A DNA stretch of 64,000 bases from Bacteroidia bacterium (GTDB lineage: Bacteria; Bacteroidota; Bacteroidia; 2-12-FULL-35-15): assembly GCA_030654175.1 (NCBI GenBank), contig JAURXZ010000049.1, positions 342,334 to 406,333 on the forward strand, given 5' to 3'. The translations under genes were made by a program, and so were the position numbers. Below, one piece after another: positions 8,508-19,275 of this stretch; the stretch's first letter is position 1; each line of letters begins with the position of its first letter. Under the pieces are notes generated by a model, which saw nothing but the letters and a program-made list of their open reading frames with translations, made no database searches and had not been told where the DNA came from.

Positions 8508-11500
8508 ATGAGAATTTCTTATAAACGATTTTTTATCAGCCAATTTTTTTTATTGGCTTTAATATTGCCACTTTCCACCATAAAAGCTGCTGTATTTTCA
8601 GGTGTATATCCTGTTGGAAATTCAGCTCCTTTATATACAAAGATAAGCCAGGTGGCTGATTCATTGGATAATGCGACAATAACAGGTAATGTAATTTTTG
8701 AATTACAATCTGATTATGATGGAACTGTTGGTGAAGTTTTACCTATAACGTTTAAACAATTTATTGTTTCAGGAGGCAGTTGGACCGTTACCATAAGACC
8801 CGCTGCCGGAGTTACTTCAAGGATTACATCAGGAGATCCAGGTTCTTCACTTTCTTTGATTCAATTAAACGGAATCAATAATTTAATAATAGATGGAAGA
8901 CCAGGAGGAGTGGGTAATTCAGAATGGACTATTCGAAACACGAGAGCGATAGCTCCTGTTGGTTCTGTTTTTACCTTTATTAATGATGCAACTTTTAATA
9001 CATTAAGTTATTTATCTATAGAAGGACAAACTCCATCCGGTTCAGGTTTGATTCTTTTCTCCACATCTACTGCTACATTAGGTAATAGTAATAACAGTAT
9101 TTCAAATAATTTGATACACGATCGTACTGATTTCCCTGGTTTTCCGGGCGTTGCGATCTATTCTGCGGGCAGCAACACAGCAAGAAATAAAAATAATAGT
9201 ATTATCAGCAATGACCTCTACAACTGGGTAAATTATGGTATCAATATTTCACCGGGTGGAAATGGCGAAGGGTGGCAAATTACTGGAAATAATTTTTACA
9301 ATACTCAAGCTACAAATTCATTGAGTCAAACTTCAATTCAATTTTTGGCTGGTGCTTCTTCATTTTCAAATACAATTTCGGCTAACTATATTGGAGGCCA
9401 AATGCCCGGAGCTGCAGGAGGCCCATGGAGTAATTCCGGTGCTGCTGCATTTAACGGTATCATTACTAATGTAGGGACAACAGGAGCTACAACGATCTCT
9501 AATAATTTCATTCAAAATATATCTTTAACAAGTACAAGCACTTCTTCTTTTACCGGTATTTCTTGTGCTGCAGGTTCTATTGTAATTACAGGAAATACAA
9601 TTGGTTCTTCTTCAATACCTTCAAGTATTACTATTGCGGGATCTTCAACTTTTACAGGTATTAATACTTCCACTGCGGGCAGTTCAACTATTCAAAATAA
9701 TACTATCGAATACATTTCCTCTTCGGGAGTTAGCGCGGGGGCTCAGGTTAGAGGTATAGTTTGTGCCGGTACGGGAATTAGCAATGTTACCGGAAATAGT
9801 ATTTCTAATCTTTCGAGTGCATGCTCCTCTACAAGTAATACTTCAGCTGCATTAACAGGTATTTATATTAATAGCTCAGCTGCAGGCCAGCTTTATTCTT
9901 TTAATTCTATTCATGCACTTATTGGGACTAATTCAAGTGCAAATACCGCTGTGCTTGGAATAACCATATCTAATACAGGGAGCGGTTCCATTCTTTCAAA
10001 CAGAATTTTTGATCTTTCCAATAGTACCTCAGGCAATTTAGGGGGGCTTGCAGGAATCTTTCTTTCAGGTGGGAATTGGGGCCTTACTAATAATATGATC
10101 TCGCTGACGAATACATTTACAAATGATATTTCTGTAAAAGGTATTTGGGATAACTCAACAGCTACAAGCACAAATAAGTTTTACCATAATTCAGTTTTTA
10201 TTTCCGGATCCGGGAATATCACAAATCTGACATACGCTTTATTAAGAAGTGGTAATTCAACGGTTTCAATAAAAAATAATTTCTTATATAACAACAGATC
10301 GGGCATATCCAATTACGCATTGGGCAATACTTCCGGAACTCCTGCAACTGGTTGGGCCAGTGGTGCTTCCAGTAATAATTTTTTTGTAACCGATCAGGTA
10401 AACTCTGTAAACGATTGGGGGAATGGTTCACAATCCTTCATTAGTTGGAAATCGATTTCTCATAGCGATATTAATTCTTATTACGAAACAACCAATAACA
10501 TAACCCCTGCTGTTTTTGTTAATCCAATTTCAGGGAATTTAAAAATAAGCCTGTCTTTTGCTGCCAGTGCTTCAAATCTTGAATCACGAGGAGTTGTAAT
10601 TTCGGCTGTTACTAATGATGTTGATAATGACTCAAGACCAGGTCCTATCGGTTCTATCAATGGCGGTGGCACTTTACCGGATATTGGAGCTGATGAGTTT
10701 GATGGAGTTCCTTTTACAAAAGATATTGGAGTTACAGCTTTGATTTCTCCTTCTGTTTTTTCTTGTCCGGGTTCATCTGAGTTAATTCGATTTAAAGTTA
10801 CCAATTATGGATTACCAATAAATCTGGCTACTGATAATATTACTATTAATTCATCTGTTAATGGACCTAATCCTATTGCATTTTCTCCGATAGTGCTTAA
10901 TTCGGGAACTTTGGAAAGTGATTCAAGTATCATTATTACAGCATCTTCTTCTTATGATATGTCTGCAACAGGAACTTTTACTTTTTATGCATACTCATCA
11001 TTTTTAGGTGATACCTATTTCAATAATGATTCATTACCTCCTGTTGCAATTACCCTTACACAAATTGTGGCCTTACCGGTAACGAATGACTTTTCGGGAT
11101 TTACAGGAACGAACCTTACAGGTGTATTTCCTGACTGGACTGAAGCGGCAGGAACTATACCAACAGGCACAACTTCATTATGGATTTCACAAACAAATAT
11201 GGGCGGATTAGGGAATACATCTGCGAGAATTAATCTGTATTCGACCGCAAAAAATGAATGGACTGTTGGTCCGAAATTTAATGCTACAGCAGCAACAAAA
11301 TTAAGATTTTCGGCCGCAGTCACAGTGAAAAACTCTACAACAGCGTCAGCAGTTATGGGTTCTGATGATGAAGTTAAAGTGATGCTTTCAACTGATTGCG
11401 GTCTATCTTGGTTTCCAGTATTTACGATGAACAGTTCATCAAATCTGTCGCAAATTTTAACTTCTCAGGTTGTTCCACTTGGTATGTATGCAGGGCAACG

Positions 11501-14500
11501 TATCATTGTAGCATTTTATGCTACTGATGGTTCAACAGATAATACTGAAGATTATGATTTTCATATCGACAATGTAAATATTTCCGACAATATCGGAGGT
11601 TACGACCTTGGTGTAACCTCTTTATTGAATCCGGTTACAACAGGATGTTATGGTACTAATGATTCAATTAAAGTAACTCTAAGAAATTTCGGACCTGAAA
11701 CAATTATTTTTTCTTCTGCAAATGCTACCCTTACTGCAAATGTAACAGGACCAATAAATCAAACATTCTCTACTGTTATCAACACAGGAAGCCTAGCGCC
11801 TTGGTCCGACACCACAGTAGTTATAACTTATGCTCTTAATCTTTCAACGCCAGGAACATATACGATCAATACATTTTCAACCATTGCACCTGATTATGAT
11901 TCGACAAACAATGCAATGGCTCCGGAGTTGCGCACAAATGCAATTCCGATGAATCTGCCCGATCATAATGATTTTACAGGTTTTACAGGGGCAAATCTTA
12001 GTGCTGTTTTCCCGAACTGGATGGAGGCCGCTGGTGCAGCACCAGCCGGAACTACATCAACATGGCTTTCACAAACCGGATTAAATTCTCCGGGTAACAT
12101 TACTGCACGCATAAATTTATATACAACAACAAAAAATGAGTGGCTCATCAGCAAAAAATTCAAGCCAACTGTTACAACCAAATTAAAATTTTCTGCTGCA
12201 GTAACAAATTATAATTCCATAACTATAAGTGATCTGATGGGAACTGATGATGCTGTATCTGTTATGGTGTCTACAAATTGCGGTGTATCATGGTTTCCTG
12301 TGTTCACGATGAATAAAAATAATAACCTAACTGCGACCTTACAACCATTTACTGTTAACTTAAGTTCATTTGCCGGTGTTGATATTTTAATGGCATTCAA
12401 AGCAACTGATGGACCAACAGATGATTCTGAAGATTATGATTTTCATCTTGATAATGTGGAGATCAGGGACTTTTTTTCGATCGATATTGGTGCAAAAAAT
12501 GTGATCACTCCTGCTGCCAATGGTTGTTCGGGCATAAATGAAACTATCACCATTGGTGTTAAAAATTATGGAACAAACACGCTTAATTTCAGTATTACCC
12601 CAATGACATTAAATGTTAGCATTTCAGGTGCTAGCACACAAAGCTTTAGTACCGTTATTTCTTCCGGCATTCTTTTGCCTGATTCTATTTTCAATGCTGT
12701 ATCAACTTCGATCGCTAATTTTTCTACTGTTGGAACACATATAATAAATGCAACTGCAACTTTATCAGGAGATGGAAATAATGGGAATAATTCTTTTGCT
12801 ATCCCTGCCTCATTTATTGTAACAACTGTATCAAACTTCCCATATACAGAAAGTTTTGAAACCACAGTTTCGGGTTGGTCTATTCAACAAATTTCAGGAA
12901 CAGGTTTATGGACCTATTTAAATGGAACTGGAAACAACCCTGCCTTATCAGCAAATTCAGGTACTAAAATGGCTTATTTTAATTCTTATGCTAATGGCTT
13001 TTCAAATGCCATTTCAAGATTATCAAGTACTTGTTTAAACTTTACAAATTTAAATTCTCCGAAACTTGAGTTTTATTTATCGCAGGATAATGCGTACCAA
13101 TATAACAAAGACAGTTTAATGGTGGTTGTATCAACAGATGGTGGTGTAACGTGGAGCCCAAGTATATTAGCGCTTTCAAGATATAATCAAACGTATGCAA
13201 CACCTGGATGGAAAAAATTCTCTGTTTGTCTTGATCAGTATGCAGGCATGTCGGGTATTAAAATTGGGTTTATTGCTAAAAGCGCATTTGGTTCAAACAT
13301 GTATATTGATGATGTAAACATTTCGGAAACAACTCAACCTGTTGCCGGATTCATCAGCTCTTCAGCCAATCTACTTTGCGGAGGCATGAATACATTCCTC
13401 AATTTGTATTCGTATTCAGGTAGTATTCAGTGGCAACAATCTCAGGATGACATTTCATATACAAATATTACTGGAGCAAATTTAGATACACTAACTTCTC
13501 CTGACTTATGGAGTACTACATTTTTTAGAGTGATCACCAGCTTTAACAATGTATGTATTGTCACTGATAGTTCTACTTCTATTCAGGTAGATGTTTTGCC
13601 GGCACCACAAATAGATCTTGGCGCGGATTCAATTATTTGTGCAAGCTCTTATGTGTTGAATGCCGGGGTTCAGGATCCCGGAACTACCTTCGAATGGAGT
13701 AACGGAAGCACAGATCAAACGCTTACAGTAACAATTTCAGGACAATATTATGTTGTGGGTACTTCCAGCTTTTTCTGTCAAACAGCGGATACTATTAATA
13801 TTACATTAAAAACTCCAGTTATTGTAAATGCCGGCATTGATCAAACTATTTGTGCTGGTGGCAATGCTCTTTTATCAGCTGCAGGAAGTGGAACTTCTTA
13901 TTTATGGAATACAGGTGCAACCTCTTCGGCAATAAATGTAACACCTGCTTTAACTTCAATGTATTTAGTTACAGCTTCCGGAAGCAATGGATGTGTTGCA
14001 AAAGATTCAGTTAAAGTCATAGTTAATTCTTCATCATTTGTAAATCTTGGTCCTGATATTTCACAATGTGCAAGCACTGTCACTGTTAATGCAGGCAACA
14101 GTTCATATACCTATTTATGGAGTACAGGAGCAACCACTCCATCTATAAATATTACCAACAGTGGAGTTTATTTTGTAAAGGCTACCATCATTGGTGGATG
14201 CAGTGCTTACGATACAATTTCAGTGACGCTTAATCCTGCTATTACTGTTAATCTCGGGCAAAATATCACCCAGTGTGGCGGAAATGTTTTCTTAAATGCA
14301 GGTAATGCCGGCAGTACTTACAGTTGGAACACCGGTTCAACAAACCAAAATATTACAACTTACTCTGGTGGTACTTATTACGTTACTGTAACAAACATTG
14401 GTGGTTGTTCTGCATCTGATACAATATTGGTTAATATCAAACCGTTGCCAGTTGTAAATCTTGGACCTGATGTTTTGGCATGTACTCCTAATATTACATT

Positions 14501-15566
14501 GAGTTCATCCTCAACTGGTAGTTATTTATGGAGCACTGGCGCAACCACACAAAATATTTTGGTTAGTAATGCAGGCACTTATTCATTAACTGTGAATTTA
14601 AATGGTTGTATTTCTAAAGACACTGTAATTGTTTCTCTTTCCACTGCTCCAACTGTAAATTTAGGACCTGATCTTTCATCATGTTCCAGTTCGGTTTTAT
14701 TAAATGCAGGAAATACGGGATCTACTTATTTGTGGAATACCGGTGTCACCGCTCAAACGATTGAGGCTACTACTAGTGGTAATTATTCTGTAGAAGTAAC
14801 ATCACCGGGTGGCTGCATTGGATCAGATATGATATCAGTAACTATTCTTCCATCAGTTTCTGCAAATGCAGGAGCGGATATTACAGTATGCCCCGCTTCC
14901 ACTGTTCAATTGTCAGCATCAGGTGGATTAACCTATTTGTGGAATAATAGCATTACTGGTCAAAGTATCAGTATCATGCCGGTATCCAGTTCAACATATA
15001 CAGTAAGTGTTATTGATGATAACGGATGTACCGGTACAGATGAAGTAAATGTAATTGTTGGAACAGCACCAATAGCTGATTTTACTGCAATTGCAAATGG
15101 TGGGACAATTGTAATAACTAATAACTCTGCCAATTCTTCCGCTTATGTATGGGATTTTGGAGACGGTGCTGCCCTTGATGTTTCAACAGCACCGAGTCAT
15201 ACTTATTTAATAACCGGAATGTACACTATAAAACTTGTTGCAGTGAACGGATGCGGGATGGATACAGCTTTTCAAACACTAAACCTTACTGTAGGAATCG
15301 AGGAAGAAGAATTTGCAAACGCAGTAACTGTTTATCCGGTGCCTTCTGCCGGGATTATAACGGTGGATATCAAAAGTACTTATGCTGAAAATGTATCCAT
15401 TAAAATTTTATCTCCGGACGGCAGAATAGTAGGGGAGAAGGTAATGGAAAGATATTCTTCCGGTCTGGCAACATTTGATCTTACCAACTTACCATCAGGT
15501 TATTATTTTGTTCAGGTAGTAAATGATAAAATGGTTATTAATAAAAAGATAATACTTCAAAGATGA
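8508..15566 (+). CDS. Giant T9SS type A surface protein with beta-helix and Ig-like repeats
   Basis: 2352 residues. A signal peptide (1-27) leads into a right-handed beta-helix region (about 60-690, rich in N-x-I-S-N-N and S-x-N-T-I turns). A conserved DNDSRPGP...GGGTLPDIGADEFDG block follows (about 705-735). Then come three rounds of a CARDB-like domain plus a choice-of-anchor-J-like domain (about 738-1611), with anchor repeats at 861-1028 and 1151-1321 clearly duplicated. One Ig-like domain (1613-1698), seven Ig-like repeats of about 66-72 residues (1699-2188, pattern VNLGPD-C...LNAG...YLWSTGAT...GGC) and a PKD domain (2185-2263, YVWDFGDG) lead to a type A T9SS sorting domain (about 2270-2352, VYPVPSAG...SGYYFVQV). 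The protein should be exported across the outer membrane and anchored or released at the surface. An adhesive or structural role is inferred; no enzyme motif was seen. The next gene overlaps it by 4 bp. Confidence 0.9.
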   Translation: MRISYKRFFISQFFLLALILPLSTIKAAVFSGVYPVGNSAPLYTKISQVADSLDNATITGNVIFELQSDYDGTVGEVLPITFKQFIVSGGSWTVTIRPAAGVTSRITSGDPGSSLSLIQLNGINNLIIDGRPGGVGNSEWTIRNTRAIAPVGSVFTFINDATFNTLSYLSIEGQTPSGSGLILFSTSTATLGNSNNSISNNLIHDRTDFPGFPGVAIYSAGSNTARNKNNSIISNDLYNWVNYGINISPGGNGEGWQITGNNFYNTQATNSLSQTSIQFLAGASSFSNTISANYIGGQMPGAAGGPWSNSGAAAFNGIITNVGTTGATTISNNFIQNISLTSTSTSSFTGISCAAGSIVITGNTIGSSSIPSSITIAGSSTFTGINTSTAGSSTIQNNTIEYISSSGVSAGAQVRGIVCAGTGISNVTGNSISNLSSACSSTSNTSAALTGIYINSSAAGQLYSFNSIHALIGTNSSANTAVLGITISNTGSGSILSNRIFDLSNSTSGNLGGLAGIFLSGGNWGLTNNMISLTNTFTNDISVKGIWDNSTATSTNKFYHNSVFISGSGNITNLTYALLRSGNSTVSIKNNFLYNNRSGISNYALGNTSGTPATGWASGASSNNFFVTDQVNSVNDWGNGSQSFISWKSISHSDINSYYETTNNITPAVFVNPISGNLKISLSFAASASNLESRGVVISAVTNDVDNDSRPGPIGSINGGGTLPDIGADEFDGVPFTKDIGVTALISPSVFSCPGSSELIRFKVTNYGLPINLATDNITINSSVNGPNPIAFSPIVLNSGTLESDSSIIITASSSYDMSATGTFTFYAYSSFLGDTYFNNDSLPPVAITLTQIVALPVTNDFSGFTGTNLTGVFPDWTEAAGTIPTGTTSLWISQTNMGGLGNTSARINLYSTAKNEWTVGPKFNATAATKLRFSAAVTVKNSTTASAVMGSDDEVKVMLSTDCGLSWFPVFTMNSSSNLSQILTSQVVPLGMYAGQRIIVAFYATDGSTDNTEDYDFHIDNVNISDNIGGYDLGVTSLLNPVTTGCYGTNDSIKVTLRNFGPETIIFSSANATLTANVTGPINQTFSTVINTGSLAPWSDTTVVITYALNLSTPGTYTINTFSTIAPDYDSTNNAMAPELRTNAIPMNLPDHNDFTGFTGANLSAVFPNWMEAAGAAPAGTTSTWLSQTGLNSPGNITARINLYTTTKNEWLISKKFKPTVTTKLKFSAAVTNYNSITISDLMGTDDAVSVMVSTNCGVSWFPVFTMNKNNNLTATLQPFTVNLSSFAGVDILMAFKATDGPTDDSEDYDFHLDNVEIRDFFSIDIGAKNVITPAANGCSGINETITIGVKNYGTNTLNFSITPMTLNVSISGASTQSFSTVISSGILLPDSIFNAVSTSIANFSTVGTHIINATATLSGDGNNGNNSFAIPASFIVTTVSNFPYTESFETTVSGWSIQQISGTGLWTYLNGTGNNPALSANSGTKMAYFNSYANGFSNAISRLSSTCLNFTNLNSPKLEFYLSQDNAYQYNKDSLMVVVSTDGGVTWSPSILALSRYNQTYATPGWKKFSVCLDQYAGMSGIKIGFIAKSAFGSNMYIDDVNISETTQPVAGFISSSANLLCGGMNTFLNLYSYSGSIQWQQSQDDISYTNITGANLDTLTSPDLWSTTFFRVITSFNNVCIVTDSSTSIQVDVLPAPQIDLGADSIICASSYVLNAGVQDPGTTFEWSNGSTDQTLTVTISGQYYVVGTSSFFCQTADTINITLKTPVIVNAGIDQTICAGGNALLSAAGSGTSYLWNTGATSSAINVTPALTSMYLVTASGSNGCVAKDSVKVIVNSSSFVNLGPDISQCASTVTVNAGNSSYTYLWSTGATTPSINITNSGVYFVKATIIGGCSAYDTISVTLNPAITVNLGQNITQCGGNVFLNAGNAGSTYSWNTGSTNQNITTYSGGTYYVTVTNIGGCSASDTILVNIKPLPVVNLGPDVLACTPNITLSSSSTGSYLWSTGATTQNILVSNAGTYSLTVNLNGCISKDTVIVSLSTAPTVNLGPDLSSCSSSVLLNAGNTGSTYLWNTGVTAQTIEATTSGNYSVEVTSPGGCIGSDMISVTILPSVSANAGADITVCPASTVQLSASGGLTYLWNNSITGQSISIMPVSSSTYTVSVIDDNGCTGTDEVNVIVGTAPIADFTAIANGGTIVITNNSANSSAYVWDFGDGAALDVSTAPSHTYLITGMYTIKLVAVNGCGMDTAFQTLNLTVGIEEEEFANAVTVYPVPSAGIITVDIKSTYAENVSIKILSPDGRIVGEKVMERYSSGLATFDLTNLPSGYYFVQVVNDKMVINKKIILQR

Positions 15567-15964
15567 AAAAGCTAAACAAAGCCTTAATTAAATGTGCAGT
15601 AATTATTGTAATAATTGGATTTTCTTTTCTGAGATCCAGCGCGCAAGGTACGCTTCTTAACGAAACTACTCTGGAAAGAACCATGTATCAGAATAATCAG
15701 AATGGCTTGAACCCTTTTGATAACATTTTGGAACAGCATTTTTTTATGCTCGATAATAAGATCACTGCAAGGGATATGGAAAGGCTTATTCAGAGAATTA
15801 AAAAGGAGGGAAATGTAGTATCTATTTTAAATGAAGAAGATAAAATAATTGTATTGATCAATAAAAATGAGATGCAGGACGCATCCTATAGAATAAAATC
15901 TTTCTGTGAATCCTTGAAAATTTCAGTGATAAGCAATTATGTACTTTTTTATTTTAAAAAATAA
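15563..15964 (+). CDS. Small exported protein of unknown function, translationally coupled
   Basis: 133 residues. A positively charged start and hydrophobic stretch (about 8-27) ending in RSSAQ form a signal peptide with a likely cleavage site after SSA. The mature part of about 105 residues is mixed alpha/beta, ending in IKSFCESLKISVISNYVLFYFKK, with one cysteine and no T9SS sorting domain. I do not recognise the family. Its ATG overlaps the stop of the giant upstream gene (ATGA, 4 bp), so translation is probably coupled. It sits between T9SS substrates, so it could be an assembly or export accessory of the surface proteins, but nothing in the sequence proves that. Confidence 0.7.
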   Translation: MKKLNKALIKCAVIIVIIGFSFLRSSAQGTLLNETTLERTMYQNNQNGLNPFDNILEQHFFMLDNKITARDMERLIQRIKKEGNVVSILNEEDKIIVLINKNEMQDASYRIKSFCESLKISVISNYVLFYFKK

Positions 15965-15975
15965 TTAATCATATC

Positions 15976-15982
15976 GGGAGGT
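15976..15982 (+). promoter_or_regulatory. Canonical Shine-Dalgarno site, rare in this window
   Basis: GGGAGGT lies six bases before the ATG at 15989, a near-perfect anti-SD match. Most genes here lack such a site, as is usual in Bacteroidota, so it stands out and fixes the start of the following gene. Confidence 0.65.
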
Positions 15983-15988
15983 AATAAA

Positions 15989-18900
15989 ATGAAAAGAATT
16001 TTATCCATATTATTTTTGATTGTTTTCTTCAATATTAAGAATTCAACTGAATCGGTTGCTCAATGCAGTTCGATTCCAGCTGCGGATATTTGTGCGAACG
16101 CACCGGATATTTGTGATCTGACCGGTTACTGTGGTTCAACTTCAGGAACATATACATCCGATATTCCAACAGGTATTACTTGTACCTATTCAATTGAAAA
16201 TAATTCATATTTAAAGTTCACAGCTATATCCAGTACTGTAAGCATCACGGTAAATGTTCCATCATGCAGCAGTTCTCTTTCAGGAGTTCAGATGGTTATT
16301 CTTCAAACTTCTAATTGCACTAATTTTACTACTATTTCAAATTGTGGATCAATTGCCTTAGGAGCAACACAAGTGATAACCGCAACTGGCTTAACCCCCG
16401 GACAGGTTTATTATATAATGATAGACGGTAATGCCGGTGCTATTTGTGATTACACAATTTCTGCTGCAACTGGTGTTGGAACTTGTTGTCCTGTTCAGGC
16501 GAATGCAGGGGCAGATGTTGAAATATGTAATGGAGATAATACAACATTGACTGCAACCGGTGGTAACTCTTATTTATGGACACCAGGTAATTTTACTACT
16601 CCATCAATCAATGTTAGTCCTTCTTCAACTTTGCGTTATACTGTTGCAGTATCCAATGATTCGTGTACCGTAAAAGATAGTGTACTTGTTACTGTTCATT
16701 CACTTCCAACTGTTGATGCAGGTATTGCAAATTCAATTTGCAATGGTGACTCGCTTACATTACAACCAAATGTTAGTTCAAATTTAACATTGAATTCGCC
16801 TTTAACATTTAGTAATCTGGTTCGTTATTCAATAGCGAACCTTGATACTGCTTTTTCTCCATTACAAGTATCGGGTATAAATGGAACTATAAATTCAAAT
16901 TCTGTTGCATCAGTATGTTTTGAAATTACTCATGCAAATGATGCTGATCTTGATATTTTTCTATACTGCCCTGATGGAACAGTATTAGAGCTTAGTACCG
17001 ATAACGGTGGTACCAGCAATAATTATATTAATACCTGTTTTACTTCTTCTGCTTCACAGCAGATCGTAAGTTCATTAGCACCTTTCACAGGTAATTTCAT
17101 ACCTGAAGGAGCAGGTGGTTTGGCATCTTTCGCAGGTTGTTCTGCAAATGGCACCTGGAAATTGGGTGTCTATGATGATCTTACAGGGGCAAATGTCGGT
17201 TCAATCGAAAACTGGAGCTTAACTATTAATAATCCTTTGGTTGATACTGTTGTTACTTATGCATGGAGTCCTGCTATTGGAATAACTGGAGTAACTTTAA
17301 AAAATCCAATAGTTTATCCATCCACCCCAACTACCTATTCTCTTATTGCAACAAATGCAAAAGGTTGTAGCAGCACTGATGTTGTAAATGTAACGGTTAA
17401 TCCATTGCCTTTAGTAAATGCAGGAACGGATACAACTATATGCAGCGGTACTTCATTTTACTTTAACGGATCAGGCGCGACTACTTATGCCTGGCTACCT
17501 TCTGGTAACCTGAATGATGCAGCTCTTCAACATCCGCTTGCAACGCCTGTTGTTACTATAACATACACTTTAACAGGAACAAGTAGTGATGGTTGTTCAG
17601 TTATAGATTCTGTAACTATCACTGTTAATGCTACACCAGATGTTAATGCAGGAATGGATGGCGGTATTTGCAACGGAGATTCTGTACAATTGATAGCTAC
17701 TGGTGGAACCGCATATAGTTGGACTCCTGCAACCGGATTAAATAATCCTTCAATTGCAAATCCAAATGCATCCCCTATGGAAACTACAACTTACATAGTA
17801 ACCAGTAATAATTTAGGATGTATTGGTTCTGATACTGTAATTGTAACTGTTGGTCTGATCAATGCAAATGCCGGAAACGATACAACAATATGCAAAGGCG
17901 AAAGTATACCGATGAATGCTTCGGGTGGTACATCCTATAGCTGGTTGCCGGTAACAGGATTATCTTCTGTTATCGTTTCAAATCCGGTAGCTTCTCCTGT
18001 TGTAACTACAACCTATACTGTTACTATTTCGTCAGGACAATGTTCTGATAATGAAACTATAACTGTTTTTGTAAATCAACCTTCAATTATACAAATAAGT
18101 AATGATACCATTCTTTGTTTAGGTGGTAGTGTAAACTTAGTTGCTACTGGTGGTATATCCTACTCCTGGGCACCAACCGAAGGTTTAAACAATTCTTTAA
18201 TTGCTAACCCTGTTGCTACTCCAAATTATACCAATGCGTATACGGTATCAGCTACCGATGTTAATGGTTGTATATCAACCGAAACAGTGATAATTGATAT
18301 TAATCCTTTACCAAATGTTAATGCAGGTAATGATGTTGCGATTTGCCAAGGTGCCAGTATAACTTTAAATGCAACCGGTGGAAATTCTTTTAGCTGGAGT
18401 CCTTCATCGAGTTTGTCATCTGCGGTGATATCGTCTCCTGTGGCATCTCCGGCTTCAACTACTGATTTCATTGTTACAGCAACTTCTGTTAATGGTTGTA
18501 CTGATAAAGATACTGTGAAAGTAACAGTGAACAGTTCCACTTTAGCGGTTACAAGTACGTCATCTAATGTTATTTGTTTTGGCGGAAATACCGGTAGTGC
18601 CAGTGTTATAGCTTCCGGTGGAACAGGTGTTTACAATTATTATTGGTTTCCTGGTGCATATAGTGTTTCGGATGTTAATAATTTATCAGCTGGTACTTAT
18701 ACGGTAACTATTACTGACCCTAATACTTCATGCGTAAAAACTTCTGTTATTACAATAGGTCAACCTGCTGATTTAATTGCAGCTTTCAGTCCTTCTGCTA
18801 CAGTTGCTGAAGCTCCTGTAACTATTTATTTTACCAATAATTCAATTGGCGCAATTGCCTACAGCTGGTCGTTTGAAGGTGCTGATGTTTCAAGTTTAAC

Positions 18901-19270
18901 TGATGCATCACATGTTTACACAAATTCAGGAACCTACACTGTTCAGTTGATAGCGTCAACTTCATTGTGCCACGACACCGCACAAATAACTGTTTTTATT
19001 GAAGATCAAGCCCAATATACTTTACCGAATATTTTTACTCCAAATGGTGATTTGAATAATGACATTTTTACTTTCAATGGAACGGGAATGGAAAACTTTA
19101 ATGCTAAGATATTTAACAGATGGGGTACAAAATTATATGAATGGAATGATCCCAAAGGCGGATGGAATGGCGAAAATCAGCCTGCAGGAGTTTATTATTA
19201 TACGTTGGAATTTAACTCAAATTCAGGTGCATTAAAATCGATTACTGGTTTTGTAAACCTTTTAAGATAA
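15989..19270 (+). CDS. T9SS type B surface protein with P-domain and Ig-like repeats
   Basis: 1093 residues. A signal peptide (about 1-25) is followed by a cysteine-rich N-terminal domain (26-165) and Ig-like repeats. A proprotein-convertase P/Homo B-type jelly roll follows (about 270-415, with ADLDIFLYCPDGT, GTWKLGVYDDLTG and SIENWSLTI). More Ig-like repeats of about 75 residues (418-850), an SprB-like repeat (853-927), a PKD domain (927-991) and a gliding-motility-associated C-terminal type B sorting domain (1011-1093) complete it; the last shows LPNIFTPNGDLNND, FNRWGTKLYEW and GGWNG...GVYYY. Type B substrates are typically exported by T9SS and processed through the PorU/PorZ-dependent route or by partner proteins. 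The P-domain is without a visible protease domain, so it is likely a binding module. It is the third gene of the operon. Confidence 0.9.
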   Translation: MKRILSILFLIVFFNIKNSTESVAQCSSIPAADICANAPDICDLTGYCGSTSGTYTSDIPTGITCTYSIENNSYLKFTAISSTVSITVNVPSCSSSLSGVQMVILQTSNCTNFTTISNCGSIALGATQVITATGLTPGQVYYIMIDGNAGAICDYTISAATGVGTCCPVQANAGADVEICNGDNTTLTATGGNSYLWTPGNFTTPSINVSPSSTLRYTVAVSNDSCTVKDSVLVTVHSLPTVDAGIANSICNGDSLTLQPNVSSNLTLNSPLTFSNLVRYSIANLDTAFSPLQVSGINGTINSNSVASVCFEITHANDADLDIFLYCPDGTVLELSTDNGGTSNNYINTCFTSSASQQIVSSLAPFTGNFIPEGAGGLASFAGCSANGTWKLGVYDDLTGANVGSIENWSLTINNPLVDTVVTYAWSPAIGITGVTLKNPIVYPSTPTTYSLIATNAKGCSSTDVVNVTVNPLPLVNAGTDTTICSGTSFYFNGSGATTYAWLPSGNLNDAALQHPLATPVVTITYTLTGTSSDGCSVIDSVTITVNATPDVNAGMDGGICNGDSVQLIATGGTAYSWTPATGLNNPSIANPNASPMETTTYIVTSNNLGCIGSDTVIVTVGLINANAGNDTTICKGESIPMNASGGTSYSWLPVTGLSSVIVSNPVASPVVTTTYTVTISSGQCSDNETITVFVNQPSIIQISNDTILCLGGSVNLVATGGISYSWAPTEGLNNSLIANPVATPNYTNAYTVSATDVNGCISTETVIIDINPLPNVNAGNDVAICQGASITLNATGGNSFSWSPSSSLSSAVISSPVASPASTTDFIVTATSVNGCTDKDTVKVTVNSSTLAVTSTSSNVICFGGNTGSASVIASGGTGVYNYYWFPGAYSVSDVNNLSAGTYTVTITDPNTSCVKTSVITIGQPADLIAAFSPSATVAEAPVTIYFTNNSIGAIAYSWSFEGADVSSLTDASHVYTNSGTYTVQLIASTSLCHDTAQITVFIEDQAQYTLPNIFTPNGDLNNDIFTFNGTGMENFNAKIFNRWGTKLYEWNDPKGGWNGENQPAGVYYYTLEFNSNSGALKSITGFVNLLR

Positions 19271-19275
19271 GCAAC

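Noticed and set aside
9911-14098. Many minus-strand frames of 60-107 codons inside the giant surface-protein genes
   Set aside because: They mirror the Thr/Ser/Gly-rich coding frames, have odd compositions, no starts with upstream signals, and overlap fully with well-supported proteins.
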